Below, in pieces: positions 9,004 to 17,840 of a stretch of 64,000 nt of DNA. The DNA is from Bradyrhizobium sp. NP1 (GTDB lineage Bacteria; Pseudomonadota; Alphaproteobacteria; Rhizobiales; Xanthobacteraceae). Position 1 is the first letter of the stretch. Every line of letters starts with the position of its first letter. Below the pieces are notes generated by a model. That model was not told the origin of the DNA. It made no database searches and saw only the letters and a program-made list of their open reading frames with translations. The translations under genes were made by a program, and so were the position numbers. Location: the NCBI RefSeq assembly GCF_030378205.1, contig NZ_CP127385.1, forward strand, positions 372,001 to 436,000, written 5' to 3'.

Positions 9004-9555
9004 TCACGCCGCGTCCGGCGCGTCGCCCTCGATCTCCTCGGGCAGCTCGATCACAACGCGTCCGCCGGCGAGATCGACCGTCGGCACCACGGCGTTGGAG
9101 AACGGCAGCAGCAGGGTTGCGCCGGCGGGCGGGGCGATCTCGATGATATCGCCGGCGCCGAAATTGTGGATCGCGACCACGCGGCCGAGCGGGGCATCCG
9201 CGGTCGTGACTGCGGCAAGCCCGATCAGGTCGGCGTGGTAATATTCGTCGTCATCGGTGGCGGGCAATTTCTCGCGCGCGACATAGAGCTCGAGGCCATT
9301 GAGACGCTCGGCCGCCTCGCGCGTGGTGATGTCCTTGAAGGTCGCGACCAGATGGTCCCTGGCCTCGCGTGCCTGCGCCAGTTCGAACTGGCGCGAGCCG
9401 TCCCTGGTCGAGAGCGGCCCGTAGCGCTTCACCGCGAACGGGTCCTCGGTGAAGGTCCACAGCTTCACCGCGCCGCGCACACCATGCGCGGCGCCGATCC
9501 GGGCGACGCAGATCCTTCTGTCTGCCGCGTCGTCAGGGCTGTTCGACTTGCCCAC
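9004..9555 (-). CDS. rimM: 16S rRNA processing protein RimM
   Basis: Ribosome maturation factor that binds S19 and assists 30S head assembly. It has 183 residues. The N-terminal beta-barrel begins [27 protein letters not shown], the hallmark of RimM; the C-terminal PRC-barrel has [13 protein letters not shown] ... [18 protein letters not shown] and [14 protein letters not shown]. It follows rpsP by 15 bases on the same strand, indicating cotranscription with ffh-rpsP. The usual next gene, trmD, is displaced 3.6 kb downstream. Confidence 0.96.
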   Translation of the reverse strand: MGKSNSPDDAADRRICVARIGAAHGVRGAVKLWTFTEDPFAVKRYGPLSTRDGSRQFELAQAREARDHLVATFKDITTREAAERLNGLELYVAREKLPATDDDEYYHADLIGLAAVTTADAPLGRVVAIHNFGAGDIIEIAPPAGATLLLPFSNAVVPTVDLAGGRVVIELPEEIEGDAPDAA

Positions 9556-9570
9556 CCGCGAAATGCGGTC

Positions 9571-9906
9571 TTACGCCGGCTTGGCGGCGGCTTCGGCCTG
9601 CGCCTTGCGTTCCTTGCGCGGCACGGCCTTCTGCGGGTTCTTGCGCGCTTCGCGCTTCTTGACGCCGGCGGCGTCGAGGAAGCGCATCACACGGTCGGAC
9701 GGCTGCGCGCCCTTGGCGAGCCAGGACTTCACCTTGTCCATGTCGAGCTTGAGGCGTTCCTGGTTGTCCTTCGGCAGCAGCGGGTTGAAATGGCCGAGAC
9801 GCTCGATGAAGCGGCCGTCGCGCGGAAAACGCGAGTCGGCGGCGACCACATGGTAGACCGGGCGCTTCTTGGTGCCGGCACGGGCGAGACGGATCACGAC
9901 GGGCAT
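9571..9906 (-). CDS. rpsP: 30S ribosomal protein S16
   Basis: Ribosomal protein S16, 111 residues, starting [26 protein letters not shown], the typical N-terminus, followed by [14 protein letters not shown] and [11 protein letters not shown]. The C-terminus has a Lys/Ala-rich extension ([29 protein letters not shown]), common in alphaproteobacterial S16. It lies 48 bases downstream of ffh and 15 bases upstream of rimM in one apparent operon. A Shine-Dalgarno (aaggagaa) precedes the ATG at 9906. Confidence 0.97.
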   Translation of the reverse strand: MPVVIRLARAGTKKRPVYHVVAADSRFPRDGRFIERLGHFNPLLPKDNQERLKLDMDKVKSWLAKGAQPSDRVMRFLDAAGVKKREARKNPQKAVPRKERKAQAEAAAKPA

Positions 9907-9954
9907 TCAGTTTTCTCCTTCAAAAGCCTGTTCGCTGTTCAATTGATTTCGGTG

Positions 9955-11502
9955 TCACTTCTTCTTGCCGGGAAAGCCGAGACCGGGCAGCGTCGGCTTG
10001 CCGGACATGCCGGTGAGCCCCGGCAGGTTCGGCAGCCCGCCGCGCAAGCTCGGCGGAAGATCCTTCGGCAGCGCCGGCATGCCGCCTTGTGGCAGACCGC
10101 CGGGCATCTTTTCGGCGAGCGCCTTCAACTGCTCCGGCGTCGGCGCCGGCGTGCTGCCGCCAAATCCCATCGCCTGCGCGATGCCGGCAAGCGGTCCGCG
10201 CTTGCCCGAGCTCATCGCCTTCATCATGTCGGCCATGTTCCGGTGCATCTTGAGCAGCTTGTTGACCTGCTCGACGTTCTGGCCGGCGCCGGCGGCGATG
10301 CGCTTCTTGCGGCTCGCCTTGAGGATGTCGGGGCTCTTGCGCTCCTGGCGCGTCATCGAATCGATGATCGCGACCTGGCGCTTGATGATCCTGTCGTCGA
10401 TCCCGGCGGCGGCAATCTGGTTCTTCATCTTCGCGATGCCGGGCATCATGCCCATAAGGCCCGAGATGCCGCCCATCTGCGCCATCTGCAGCAGCTGCTC
10501 GCGCATGTCGTTGAGGTCGAACTGACCCTTGCGCATCTTCTCGGCGGCGCGCGCGGCTTTCTCCGCGTCGATATTGGCCGCGGCCTTCTCGACCAGCGAG
10601 ACGATGTCGCCCATGCCGAGGATGCGGCCCGCGATACGCGCGGGGTGGAAATCCTCCAGCGCATCGGTCTTTTCGCCGGTGCCGATCAGCTTGATCGGCT
10701 TGCCGGTGACCGCGCGCATTGACAGCGCGGCGCCGCCGCGGCCGTCGCCGTCGACGCGCGTCAGCACGATGCCGGTGAGCCCGACGCGGCTGTCGAACGA
10801 GCGCGCGAGGTTGACGGCGTCCTGGCCGGTCAGGGAGTCCGCGACCAGCAGCACTTCATGCGGGTCGGCGGTGGTTTTGATCTCGGCCGCCTCCGCCATC
10901 ATCTCTTCGTCGAGCGTGGTGCGGCCGGCAGTGTCGAGCAGCACGACGTCGTAGCCGCCGATCTTGCCGGCTTCGAGCGCGCGCCGCGCGATCTGCGGCG
11001 GCTTCTGGCCTTCGACGATCGGCAGCGTCGGAATGTCGAGGTCGCGGCCGAGCACGGCGAGCTGCTCCATCGCGGCCGGGCGATAGACGTCGAGCGAAGC
11101 CATCAGCACCTTGCGCTTGTCGCGCTGGGTCAGGCGGCGGGCGAGCTTCGCGGTGGTCGTGGTCTTGCCGGAGCCCTGCAGGCCGACCATCATGATCGCG
11201 ACCGGCGGCACCGCATTGAGATCGATGGTGTGACCTTCGGAGCCAAGGGTGGCGACCAGTTCGTCATGGACGATCTTGACCACCATCTGGCCGGGCGTGA
11301 CCGACTTGACGACGGTGGCGCCGACCGCCTGTTCCCGGACGCGCTCGGTAAAGCTTCTCACGACGTCGAGCGCGACGTCAGCCTCAAGCAGCGCGCGGCG
11401 CACCTCGCGCATCGCGGCGTCGACGTCGGCCTCCGACAGGGAACCGCGTCCCGTGAGCCGGTCGAGAATGCCGCCAAGCCGTTCCGACAGATTGTCGAAC
11501 AA
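9955..11502 (-). CDS. ffh: Signal recognition particle protein Ffh
   Basis: SRP54-type GTPase that binds signal sequences of nascent membrane proteins and 4.5S RNA and docks with FtsY. It has 515 residues. In order: N domain (residues 1-90), G domain with GLQGSGKTTT at about 107-116, DTAGRTTLDEEMM, and TRVDGDGRGGAALS, then a methionine-rich M domain (LLQMAQMGGISGLMGMMPG, HRNMADMMKAMSSG). The C-terminal tail is Gly/Pro/Leu-rich with repeated LPxLPGL-like units. It is the first gene of the ffh-rpsP-rimM group; FtsY lies at 17.8 kb. Confidence 0.97.
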   Translation of the reverse strand: MFDNLSERLGGILDRLTGRGSLSEADVDAAMREVRRALLEADVALDVVRSFTERVREQAVGATVVKSVTPGQMVVKIVHDELVATLGSEGHTIDLNAVPPVAIMMVGLQGSGKTTTTAKLARRLTQRDKRKVLMASLDVYRPAAMEQLAVLGRDLDIPTLPIVEGQKPPQIARRALEAGKIGGYDVVLLDTAGRTTLDEEMMAEAAEIKTTADPHEVLLVADSLTGQDAVNLARSFDSRVGLTGIVLTRVDGDGRGGAALSMRAVTGKPIKLIGTGEKTDALEDFHPARIAGRILGMGDIVSLVEKAAANIDAEKAARAAEKMRKGQFDLNDMREQLLQMAQMGGISGLMGMMPGIAKMKNQIAAAGIDDRIIKRQVAIIDSMTRQERKSPDILKASRKKRIAAGAGQNVEQVNKLLKMHRNMADMMKAMSSGKRGPLAGIAQAMGFGGSTPAPTPEQLKALAEKMPGGLPQGGMPALPKDLPPSLRGGLPNLPGLTGMSGKPTLPGLGFPGKKK

Positions 11503-11921
11503 TGCCTTCGTCCTTTGCCTATCAAGGCAGTCGCTTCACTAACCAACGTCATGCCCCGCGAAGGCGGGGCATCCAGTACGCCGCAGCATTTCGGCCCAAA
11601 CCGATCTGCTCTGGGATACCGGATCACCCGCTCCAGTGCGCAATTGCGCACAAGGCGGGTGATGACGACTTATGTCTCCCGGCGCCGAACGCCAGGACGA
11701 TACTCCAAACACGTTTGCGCCCGAGGGCGCACAGCGCTGTCGGGCGTTGACCTCCGGCCTCCAGGACCGGGCGGTGGCTCGAAAAGATAAGACCTTTCCG
11801 ATTGAAGTGGCGCGGTTAAATAGCCGGATCAGCGAAAAGTCAAGCAAACTCGCCGTAAAGCGCGGATTTTTGAGGGTTCCCAGCCCCTTGCCGTATCAGC
11901 GATTTTGGGGCCAATCGGGGC
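11503..11921. other. Divergent intergenic region with repeat
   Basis: 419 bases between ffh and the metallo-hydrolase. It contains a family A palindrome (11548-11668) and a short hairpin (tgcgccc ga gggcgca, 11717-11732). The rest should contain both promoters. No gene is evident. Confidence 0.5.
11548..11668. repeat. Dispersed palindromic repeat, family A (copy 1)
   Basis: Begins gtcatgccccgcgaaggcgg, contains catccagtacgccgc, and closes with a weaker complementary arm (caaggcgggtgatgacga). Related copies are at 16956-17059, 18799-18893, 34063-34172 and 42469-42570. Confidence 0.8.
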
Positions 11922-12986
11922 ATGATTATCAGCCGCCGTCGCCTGCTGGGGCTGGTCGCCGGTGCGGCCGCCCTGATTGGCGTGCCTTCCTTCTGGTTCT
12001 CCCGCATGAAAACCTATTCCGGGCCGGTTTCCGACCATTTCGACGGCTTGCGCTTCTTCGATCCCGACGGTTCCCCACCCAAGTCGCTGCGCGAGGTGCT
12101 GCGCTGGCAGCTCGGCTCCGGACGGCAGCGCACCGACTGGCCTGTGTGGGTGCCGAGCCCCTATGCCGATACTCCGCCGGCACGCGTCGACGGCGCGCGG
12201 GTGCGGCTGTCCTTTGTCGGGCATGCGAGCTGGCTCTTGCAGACCGCCGGCCTCAATATCCTGATCGATCCGGTGTGGTCGGAGCGCGCCTCGCCGGTCG
12301 CCTTCGCCGGGCCCAAACGTCACAACGATCCCGGTATCGCGTTCGACGCGCTGCCGGAGATCGACGTCGCGCTGGTATCGCATGGCCATTACGACCATCT
12401 CGACGTCGCGACGCTGTCGAGGCTTGCCGCCAAATTCTCGCCGCGCGTGGTCACGCCGCTCGGCAACGACGTCACGATGCGCGAGGCGGATGGGGCGATC
12501 CGCGCGGAAGCGTTCGACTGGAACGCCCGCGTCGAGCTCGGTCCTGGCGTGGCTGTGACGCTGGTGGCGACGCGGCACTGGTCGGCGCGCGGCCTGTTCG
12601 ACCGCAACAAGGCGCTGTGGGCGAGTTTCGTCCTGGAGACGCCGGCGGGAAAACTCTACGTCGTCTGCGATTCCGGTTACGGCGACGGCGGGCATTTCCG
12701 CCGCGTCGCCGCAGCGCATGGGCCCTTGAGGCTCGCGATCCTGCCGATCGGCGCCTATGAGCCGCGCTGGTTCATGCGCGACCAGCACATGAACCCGCAG
12801 GATGCGGTGAAGGCGCTGTTCGATTGCGGCGCAGCGCAGGCGCTCGCCCATCACCACGGCACCTTCCAGCTCACCGACGAGGCGATCGACGCGCCGGTCA
12901 TCGCGCTTGGCGAAGCACTGGACGAGGCGAAGGTCGCGCGCGAGCGCTTCGTGGCGCTGAAGCCGGGACAGGTTTACGAAATCTAA
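11922..12986 (+). CDS. MBL-fold metallo-hydrolase, NAPE-PLD/RomA-like, Tat signal
   Basis: Zinc-dependent metallo-beta-lactamase-fold hydrolase of 354 residues. The N-terminus ISRRRLLGLVAGAAALIGVP is a twin-arginine-type signal, suggesting export of the folded enzyme or a membrane anchor. The metal motif is H-x-H-x-D-H in VSHGHYDHLD (His154, His156, Asp158, His159), with further ligands in ATRHWSARG, VVCDSGYGDG and LAHHHGTFQL. The overall pattern (FVGHASWLLQ ... ILIDPVWSERASP ... GPKRHNDPGIAFDALPEID) matches the phospholipase D-like branch that includes NAPE-PLD and RomA. Substrate not determinable. It converges with the SIMPL gene. Confidence 0.88.
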   Translation: MIISRRRLLGLVAGAAALIGVPSFWFSRMKTYSGPVSDHFDGLRFFDPDGSPPKSLREVLRWQLGSGRQRTDWPVWVPSPYADTPPARVDGARVRLSFVGHASWLLQTAGLNILIDPVWSERASPVAFAGPKRHNDPGIAFDALPEIDVALVSHGHYDHLDVATLSRLAAKFSPRVVTPLGNDVTMREADGAIRAEAFDWNARVELGPGVAVTLVATRHWSARGLFDRNKALWASFVLETPAGKLYVVCDSGYGDGGHFRRVAAAHGPLRLAILPIGAYEPRWFMRDQHMNPQDAVKALFDCGAAQALAHHHGTFQLTDEAIDAPVIALGEALDEAKVARERFVALKPGQVYEI

Positions 12987-13009
12987 CGGCGCCGCGGACG
13001 GGGGCTCGG

Positions 13010-13039
13010 CTTCACCTCTTCCACGGGGGGGAGGTGAAG
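13010..13039. terminator. Possible bidirectional hairpin between convergent genes
   Basis: Inverted repeat with 9-bp arms (cttcacctc / gaggtgaag) and a 12-base spacer, in the 73-base gap between convergent genes ending at 12986 and 13060. There is no T-run, so a terminator role rests on position. Confidence 0.35.
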
Positions 13040-13059
13040 AGCGTTGGCGGAAGCTGCGG

Positions 13060-13791
13060 CTACGGCCCCGCCTGCTTGATCGCCCAGGTCACGTTCACGC
13101 TGACCGACAGCGTCTCTTCGCCCTGCGCCACCGGCGTGGGCGCAAATCCGGATGCGGCCACCTTGGCGCGGAACATCGGCTGGGGAGCTGAGCCGAGCTC
13201 AGCGATGCTCAGGGGCGCGCCCAGCGTGACGCCGGCGGCCTTGGCGTAGATCTCGGCCTTGCGCCGCGCGTCGGCGATCGCCCTTTCGCGGGCGTCGTCC
13301 AGAAGCTTCGAGGCTTGCGACACCGAGAAGCTGAGCCCGCCGATGTCATTGGCTCCGGCGCCGACCAGCGTGTCGATGATGCCGGCGACCTTGGTGACGT
13401 CGCGCAGCCTGATGGTCACGTGGTTGCTGGCGTGGTAGCCGACGATGCTCGGCGGCGCCGTGGGGGACGATGCGTTGCGGTTGGCGAATTGCGGCTGCAG
13501 CGACAGCCGCGAGGTCTGGTAGTCCTTTTCCTCGATGCCCGCGCCCTTCAGCGCCAGCAGCACCTTGCCCATCGTCGCGTTGTTGGCGTCGGCGGCCTCC
13601 CGCGCGGTCTTGGCGTCGGTGGTGACGCCGGCGTCGAGCTGCGCCTGATCGGGCGCCACCGACACGGTGGCCTCGCCGGTCACGGAGATCGCCGGCGGCA
13701 GATCGGTGGGCACTTGGGCGAGGGCGGGCGCGGTGAGGAGGGATGCGAGCAGGGTGCCGGCAACGGGAAGGCGAAATTTCATGGGGCTCAC
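13060..13791 (-). CDS. SIMPL domain (DUF541) periplasmic protein
   Basis: Exported protein of 243 residues with a signal peptide (FRLPVAGTLLASLLTAPALAQ). The SIMPL/DUF541 pattern is clear: PPAISVTGEATVSVAPDQAQLDAGVTTDAKTAREA, then a middle region with NHVTIRLRDVTKVAGIIDTLVGAGANDIGGLSFSVS, and a C-terminal TLSVSVNVTWAIK strand. E. coli YggE is the known homologue; roles in oxidative stress and envelope function are suggested but not settled. The start is a GTG whose TGA-overlap (GTGA) couples it to the upstream gene; an ATG at 13782 is the alternative and leaves the same signal peptide. Confidence 0.88.
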   Translation of the reverse strand: MSPMKFRLPVAGTLLASLLTAPALAQVPTDLPPAISVTGEATVSVAPDQAQLDAGVTTDAKTAREAADANNATMGKVLLALKGAGIEEKDYQTSRLSLQPQFANRNASSPTAPPSIVGYHASNHVTIRLRDVTKVAGIIDTLVGAGANDIGGLSFSVSQASKLLDDARERAIADARRKAEIYAKAAGVTLGAPLSIAELGSAPQPMFRAKVAASGFAPTPVAQGEETLSVSVNVTWAIKQAGP

Positions 13792-14501
13792 TTCAGGGGC
13801 ACATAGACGTTGATCACGAGCTTGTCTTCGGCGGTCTTCAGGGGATCGGTGAGATATTCCTCGATGAAGGTATCCTTGGCTTCGAGCTTCTTGTCGTCGA
13901 GGTGATTGGTGATCGCCTCATAGGTGTTGTCCATGTTGTCGTAGGAACCGCGATGGACGAATTTGAGCGCCTTGCCTTCGGGCGACTTGCCCATGCTGGT
14001 GTCCTTGCCGAGATTCTTCGGCTCCTGCTCGACCGGAATTTCGGCGAGATAGGTGAAGCCGGTGTCGTCGGTCGAGGTGTAGACGATCATGGCATTGCCC
14101 GCTGGCTTGATGCCCTGCTTGTCGAGCAGCGCGTTGAGCGACTTGAACGACTCGATCAGGGTGTCGAAGGCGGAATCCCAGTTGGCGGTGCCGCGGTGGA
14201 TCACGACCTTCTTGGCTTCCAGCGTGGTCTGCTCGCCGAAGGGATCGGCGGCCTGCACCGGTGCGGTCGAGGGGCTGGGGGCCGCGGCCGAGGGTGAGGC
14301 GGCCGGCGCCGGGCTTGCGGCGGGGGCCGGCGTCGCCGACGGGGCGGGCGTGGGCGATGCCGCCGGCGACGGCGTGGCGCTGGGCGCCGGGCTCGCCGAT
14401 GGCGGCGGCGACTGCGCCCATCCGGCCGGCAGCGAAAGCCAGATCGCGACGGCCGGGATCAGGGCGGCCATGGCAAGTCGGGGGAAGAAAGCGCTGCTCA
14501 T
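13788..14501 (-). CDS. GyrI-like effector-binding domain protein, exported, Pro/Ala/Ser linker
   Basis: Protein of 237 residues with an N-terminal hydrophobic signal (MAALIPAVAIWLSLPAGWAQ), then a striking Pro/Ala/Ser repeat region (roughly residues 32-82, units like PSPAASPTPAPSATPAPAAS). The C-terminal 145 residues resemble the GyrI/AraC effector-binding (SOUL-like) fold: VVIHRGTANWDSAFDTLIESFKSL ... GFTYLAEIPVEQEP ... GKALKFVHRGSYDNMDNTYEAI. The linker probably projects this ligand-binding domain away from the membrane. The ATG at 14501 has ggagaa 6 bases upstream. It overlaps the SIMPL gene by 4 bases, so the two are cotranscribed and perhaps act together in the envelope. Confidence 0.8.
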   Translation of the reverse strand: MSSAFFPRLAMAALIPAVAIWLSLPAGWAQSPPPSASPAPSATPSPAASPTPAPSATPAPAASPAPAASPSAAAPSPSTAPVQAADPFGEQTTLEAKKVVIHRGTANWDSAFDTLIESFKSLNALLDKQGIKPAGNAMIVYTSTDDTGFTYLAEIPVEQEPKNLGKDTSMGKSPEGKALKFVHRGSYDNMDNTYEAITNHLDDKKLEAKDTFIEEYLTDPLKTAEDKLVINVYVPLK

Positions 14502-14639
14502 CCAATGTTCTCCATGGCCAATTCTTCTGTCCCGGGCGAGTTGCAAGCTTAACACGCGGCCTTGATTTTCGTCCCATGACAGATCGGTCATCTGCTCCGC
14601 GCACCGGCTATGGACTTGCAGCAATCCTGCGGCACCAAT

Positions 14640-14776
14640 CGTCGGGGGCCTACTTCCACGAACCGCGGAAAGCAAGGGCGCCAGCAAATTCATGATTCCA
14701 GTGCCGCTTTCGATTTGACGTTCCTGCATTGGTTGCCTCGAGTCCGAAACAGGAACGTCAAACCGGCGGCACTGGT
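14640..14776. repeat. Dispersed palindromic repeat, family C (copy 1)
   Basis: Two linked palindromes: cttccacgaaccgcggaaagcaagggcgccagcaaattcatgattc and ccagtgccgctttcgatttgacgttcctgc ... aggaacgtcaaaccggcggcactgg. The second half matches 21300-21383, where the arms read ctagtgccgctttcgatctgaagttcct. It lies directly upstream of dapF. Confidence 0.75.
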
Positions 14777-14825
14777 CAATCCCGCATCATTCGCCATATA
14801 AGGCAGGCAGAAATTGGATATTTTC

Positions 14826-15692
14826 ATGAGCGCGCTTGCCAACCACGCCTTCGCCAAGATGAACGGCATCGGCAACGAGATCGTTGTCGTGGACATGCGC
14901 GATTCCAAGGCCGTCGTCACCTCCGACGACGCGCGCGCCGTGGCTTCGCCCGCCGGTGTGCCTTACGACCAGCTCATGGTGCTGCAACCGCCCCGGCTTG
15001 CCGGCACCGAGGCCTTCATCCGCATCTACAACAATGACGGCTCGGAAGCCGGCGCCTGCGGCAATGGCATGCGCTGCGTGGTGCGGCGGCTGTTCGAGGA
15101 GACCGGCCAGGCCGCGGCCACCTTCGAGACTCGCGCCGGCCTGTTGAACTGCTGGCAGGGACCGGCGGCGGACCTCTACACGGTCGACATGGGAGCGCCG
15201 AAATTTTCCTGGCAGGACATTCCGCTGGCGGAGGAGTTTCGCGACACCCGTTACATCGAGCTGCAGATCGGCCCGATCGACGCGCCGGTCCTGCATTCGC
15301 CGTCCGCCGTCAGCATGGGCAATCCGCACGCGATCTTCTGGGTCGACGACGTCAACGCCTACGATCTCGCGCGTTTCGGGCCGCTCTTGGAGAACCATCC
15401 GATCTTCCCGGAGCGCGCCAACATCACGCTCGCCCATATCGTCGACCGCGACCACATCACGATCCGCACCTGGGAGCGCGGCGCCGGCCTCACCAAGGCC
15501 TGCGGCTCGGCGGCCTGCGCCACGGCGGTGGCGGCGGCGCGGCTCAAGCGCGCCAACCGCATCGTGCAGATCACGCTGCCCGGCGGCGACCTCTCGATCG
15601 AGTGGCGCGAGCGCGACGATCACGTGCTGATGACGGGCACCGCGACCTTCGAATATGAAGGCCGCTTCGATCCGGCACTGTTCGCGATCTGA
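14826..15692 (+). CDS. dapF: Diaminopimelate epimerase
   Basis: Interconverts LL- and meso-diaminopimelate in lysine and peptidoglycan synthesis by a two-base, cofactor-free mechanism. From the ATG at 14826 it has 288 residues ([23 protein letters not shown]). The catalytic cysteines are Cys78 ([13 protein letters not shown]) and Cys226 ([13 protein letters not shown]), both present; [11 protein letters not shown] and ERGAG are further family motifs. A TTG at 14814 in frame is possible but the conserved N-terminus begins at MSALANHAF. mtaB follows after 2 bases, so the two form an operon. Confidence 0.96.
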   Translation: MSALANHAFAKMNGIGNEIVVVDMRDSKAVVTSDDARAVASPAGVPYDQLMVLQPPRLAGTEAFIRIYNNDGSEAGACGNGMRCVVRRLFEETGQAAATFETRAGLLNCWQGPAADLYTVDMGAPKFSWQDIPLAEEFRDTRYIELQIGPIDAPVLHSPSAVSMGNPHAIFWVDDVNAYDLARFGPLLENHPIFPERANITLAHIVDRDHITIRTWERGAGLTKACGSAACATAVAAARLKRANRIVQITLPGGDLSIEWRERDDHVLMTGTATFEYEGRFDPALFAI

Positions 15693-15694
15693 CC

Positions 15695-16948
15695 ATGGCC
15701 ATCGACGTCGTCACCTTCGGCTGTCGCCTCAACGCCTACGAATCCGAGGTGATTGCGCGCGAGGCGGCGGATGCGGGGCTGACCGAGGCGATCATCGTCA
15801 ATAGCTGCGCCGTCACCAACGAGGCGGTGGCGCAGGCGCGGCAGTCGATCCGGCGCTTGAAGCGCGATCGGCCAAAGGCGCGCATCGTCGTCACCGGCTG
15901 CGCCGCGCAGACGCAAGGCGCGGTGTTTGCCGAAATGGCCGAGGTCGATCGTGTCGTCGGCAATGACGACAAGATGCGCGGCGAGACCTGGCGCGCGACG
16001 CGGGAGGCGCTTGCAGCTCCCGGAGGCGGCAAGATAGCCGTCAGCGACATCATGGCCGTCGCCGAGCTGCCGCGGCAGAAGGTGGTGGCTTTTCAGCGTG
16101 GCCTGCCGCGGGCCTTCGTGCAGGTGCAGAACGGCTGCGACCATCGCTGCACCTTCTGCATCATTCCGTTCGGTCGCGGCAACTCGCGCTCGGTGCCGAT
16201 GGCCGACGTCGTCGACGAGGTCAGGGCGCTGGTCGCGCATGGCCATGCCGAGGTCGTGCTGACCGGAGTCGATCTCACGAGCTTTGGAGCGGACCTCGCC
16301 GAGGCGCCGAGGCTCGGCGCGCTGGTCAAGCGCATCCTGCGCGAGGTGCCCGAGCTGAAGCGGCTGCGCCTCTCGTCGATCGACTCGGTCGAGGTGGACG
16401 ATGACCTGCTCGACGTCATCGCCGGCGATGCGCGGCTGTTGCCGCATCTGCATCTGTCGCTGCAGGCGGGTGACGATCTTGTCCTCAAGCGGATGAAGCG
16501 CCGGCATACGCGCAAGGATGCGATCGCATTCTGCGCGCAGGTGAAGCGGCTGCGGCCGGACATCGCGCTCGGCGCCGACATCATCGCGGGCTTTCCGACC
16601 GAGACGGAAGGCATGTTCGCCCGTTCGCTCGATCTGGTCGGGGAATGCGATCTCACCTTGCTGCACGTCTTTCCCTATTCGCCGCGGCCGGGCACGCCGG
16701 CGGCGCGCATGCCGCAGGTCGTTGGCGGCGCGATCAAGGAGCGGGCGCGGCGCTTGCGCGCGGCGGGCGAGGCGGCGCTGCAAAGGCGGCTGGCGTCCGA
16801 GGTCGGCGCAACGCGCGAGGTGCTGATCGAGAGCGCGACGGTCGGCCGCACCGAGCATTTTCTGCCCGTGGCGATTGCCGGCGAGAACCCGGGCACGGTG
16901 AAGCGGGTGAAGATCGCGGGCCATGATGGCGCGCGGTTGACGGTGTGA
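15695..16948 (+). CDS. mtaB: tRNA t6A37 methylthiotransferase MtaB
   Basis: Radical-SAM enzyme that adds a methylthio group to t6A37 of ANN-decoding tRNAs. It has 417 residues. The N-terminal MTTase domain has three iron-sulfur cysteines (Cys10 in TFGCRLNAYES, Cys38 in NSCAVTN, Cys69 in VTGCAAQ). The radical-SAM core has the CxxxCxxC cluster Cys148, Cys152, Cys155 (NGCDHRCTFCIIPFGRGNSRS). RLSSIDSVEVDDDL, HLHLSLQAGDD and GADIIAGFPTET follow, and the C-terminal TRAM-like region is short. It sits 2 bases after dapF, an arrangement often seen in Rhizobiales. Confidence 0.93.
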   Translation: MAIDVVTFGCRLNAYESEVIAREAADAGLTEAIIVNSCAVTNEAVAQARQSIRRLKRDRPKARIVVTGCAAQTQGAVFAEMAEVDRVVGNDDKMRGETWRATREALAAPGGGKIAVSDIMAVAELPRQKVVAFQRGLPRAFVQVQNGCDHRCTFCIIPFGRGNSRSVPMADVVDEVRALVAHGHAEVVLTGVDLTSFGADLAEAPRLGALVKRILREVPELKRLRLSSIDSVEVDDDLLDVIAGDARLLPHLHLSLQAGDDLVLKRMKRRHTRKDAIAFCAQVKRLRPDIALGADIIAGFPTETEGMFARSLDLVGECDLTLLHVFPYSPRPGTPAARMPQVVGGAIKERARRLRAAGEAALQRRLASEVGATREVLIESATVGRTEHFLPVAIAGENPGTVKRVKIAGHDGARLTV

Positions 16949-16955
16949 GAGACCT

Positions 16956-17059
16956 GTCGTCGCCCGGCTTGACCGGGCGACCCAGTACGCCGCGGCCTCT
17001 CGATCGATCACGACTGATTCTGGAGTACTGGATCATCCGCTTTCGCGGATGATGACGAC
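16956..17059. repeat. Dispersed palindromic repeat, family A (copy 2)
   Basis: Runs from cgtcgcccggcttgaccggg through cagtacgccgcggcc to tactggatcatccgctttcg and cggatgatgacg. It fills the gap between convergent mtaB and the pseudouridine synthase gene, where it may act as a bidirectional transcription stop. Confidence 0.8.
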
Positions 17060-17089
17060 GGAGTTCGTGGAACGGCCGCGCCGCGCGCC

Positions 17090-17812
17090 TCACTCCCCGT
17101 TCCACCCGCATGCCCGCAGCCGCTCCTGCATATGTTCCGGCGGCGGCGCCACCACGCGCACCGGCTCCTTGTTCCTGGAAATCGGGATGCCGATCTGGCG
17201 CGAATGCAGGTGCAGGCGCGGCTCGCCGAAGCGCGGCCCGTTGCCATAGATGTTGTCGCCGACGATCGGCCAGCCCGAGGCGGATGCGTGCACGCGCAAT
17301 TGATGCGTGCGGCCGGTAACCGGTTCCATGGCAAGCCAGGCGAGACCCTCGCCGCGGCCCAGCACCTTCCAATGCGTGATCGCCGCCTGGCCGTCCGGGT
17401 CCGGCTTCTGCCACCAGCCGCGCTCGGCATTCATGCGGCCAAGCGCAAGCTCGATGGTGCCTTCGTCCTCGCGCGGCCCGCCCTCGACCACGGCCCAATA
17501 GGTCTTGGCAATCTTGCCGTGCTTGAACAGCAGGCCGAGGGAAGCAGTTGCCTTGCGATGGCGCCCAAGAACCAGGCAGCCGGAGGTGTCCTTGTCCAGC
17601 CGATGCGCGAGCACCGGCGGACGCGGCAACCCGAACCGCAGCGCATCGAAGGAAGTTTCCAGATTGGGGCCGCCCTTGGGCCCGCGATGCACCGGAAGGC
17701 CGGCCGGCTTGTCGATCACCAGCATCAGCCCGTCGCGATGGAGCACGCGCGCCTGGATTTCCGCCGCGGTCAATGCGGGGACCTCGATCGGTCGGTCAAG
17801 ACTATCGTTCAT
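17090..17812 (-). CDS. RNA pseudouridine synthase, RluA family
   Basis: Isomerises uridine to pseudouridine in rRNA or tRNA. It has 240 residues and lacks an N-terminal S4 domain, so it is a short RluA/TruC-like member. Motifs: VIDKPAGLPVHRG (residues 32-44), catalytic HRLDKDTSG with Asp73, FKHGKIAKTYWAVVEG, VTGRTHQLRVHASASGWPIVGD, and RLHLHSRQIGIP. The exact target cannot be told from sequence. It is divergent from ftsY with 28 bases between the start codons, so the promoters of the two genes must overlap or lie within coding sequence. Confidence 0.93.
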   Translation of the reverse strand: MNDSLDRPIEVPALTAAEIQARVLHRDGLMLVIDKPAGLPVHRGPKGGPNLETSFDALRFGLPRPPVLAHRLDKDTSGCLVLGRHRKATASLGLLFKHGKIAKTYWAVVEGGPREDEGTIELALGRMNAERGWWQKPDPDGQAAITHWKVLGRGEGLAWLAMEPVTGRTHQLRVHASASGWPIVGDNIYGNGPRFGEPRLHLHSRQIGIPISRNKEPVRVVAPPPEHMQERLRACGWNGE

Positions 17813-17840
17813 GGCTCGAAACGGCTAACACACCGGCGCC

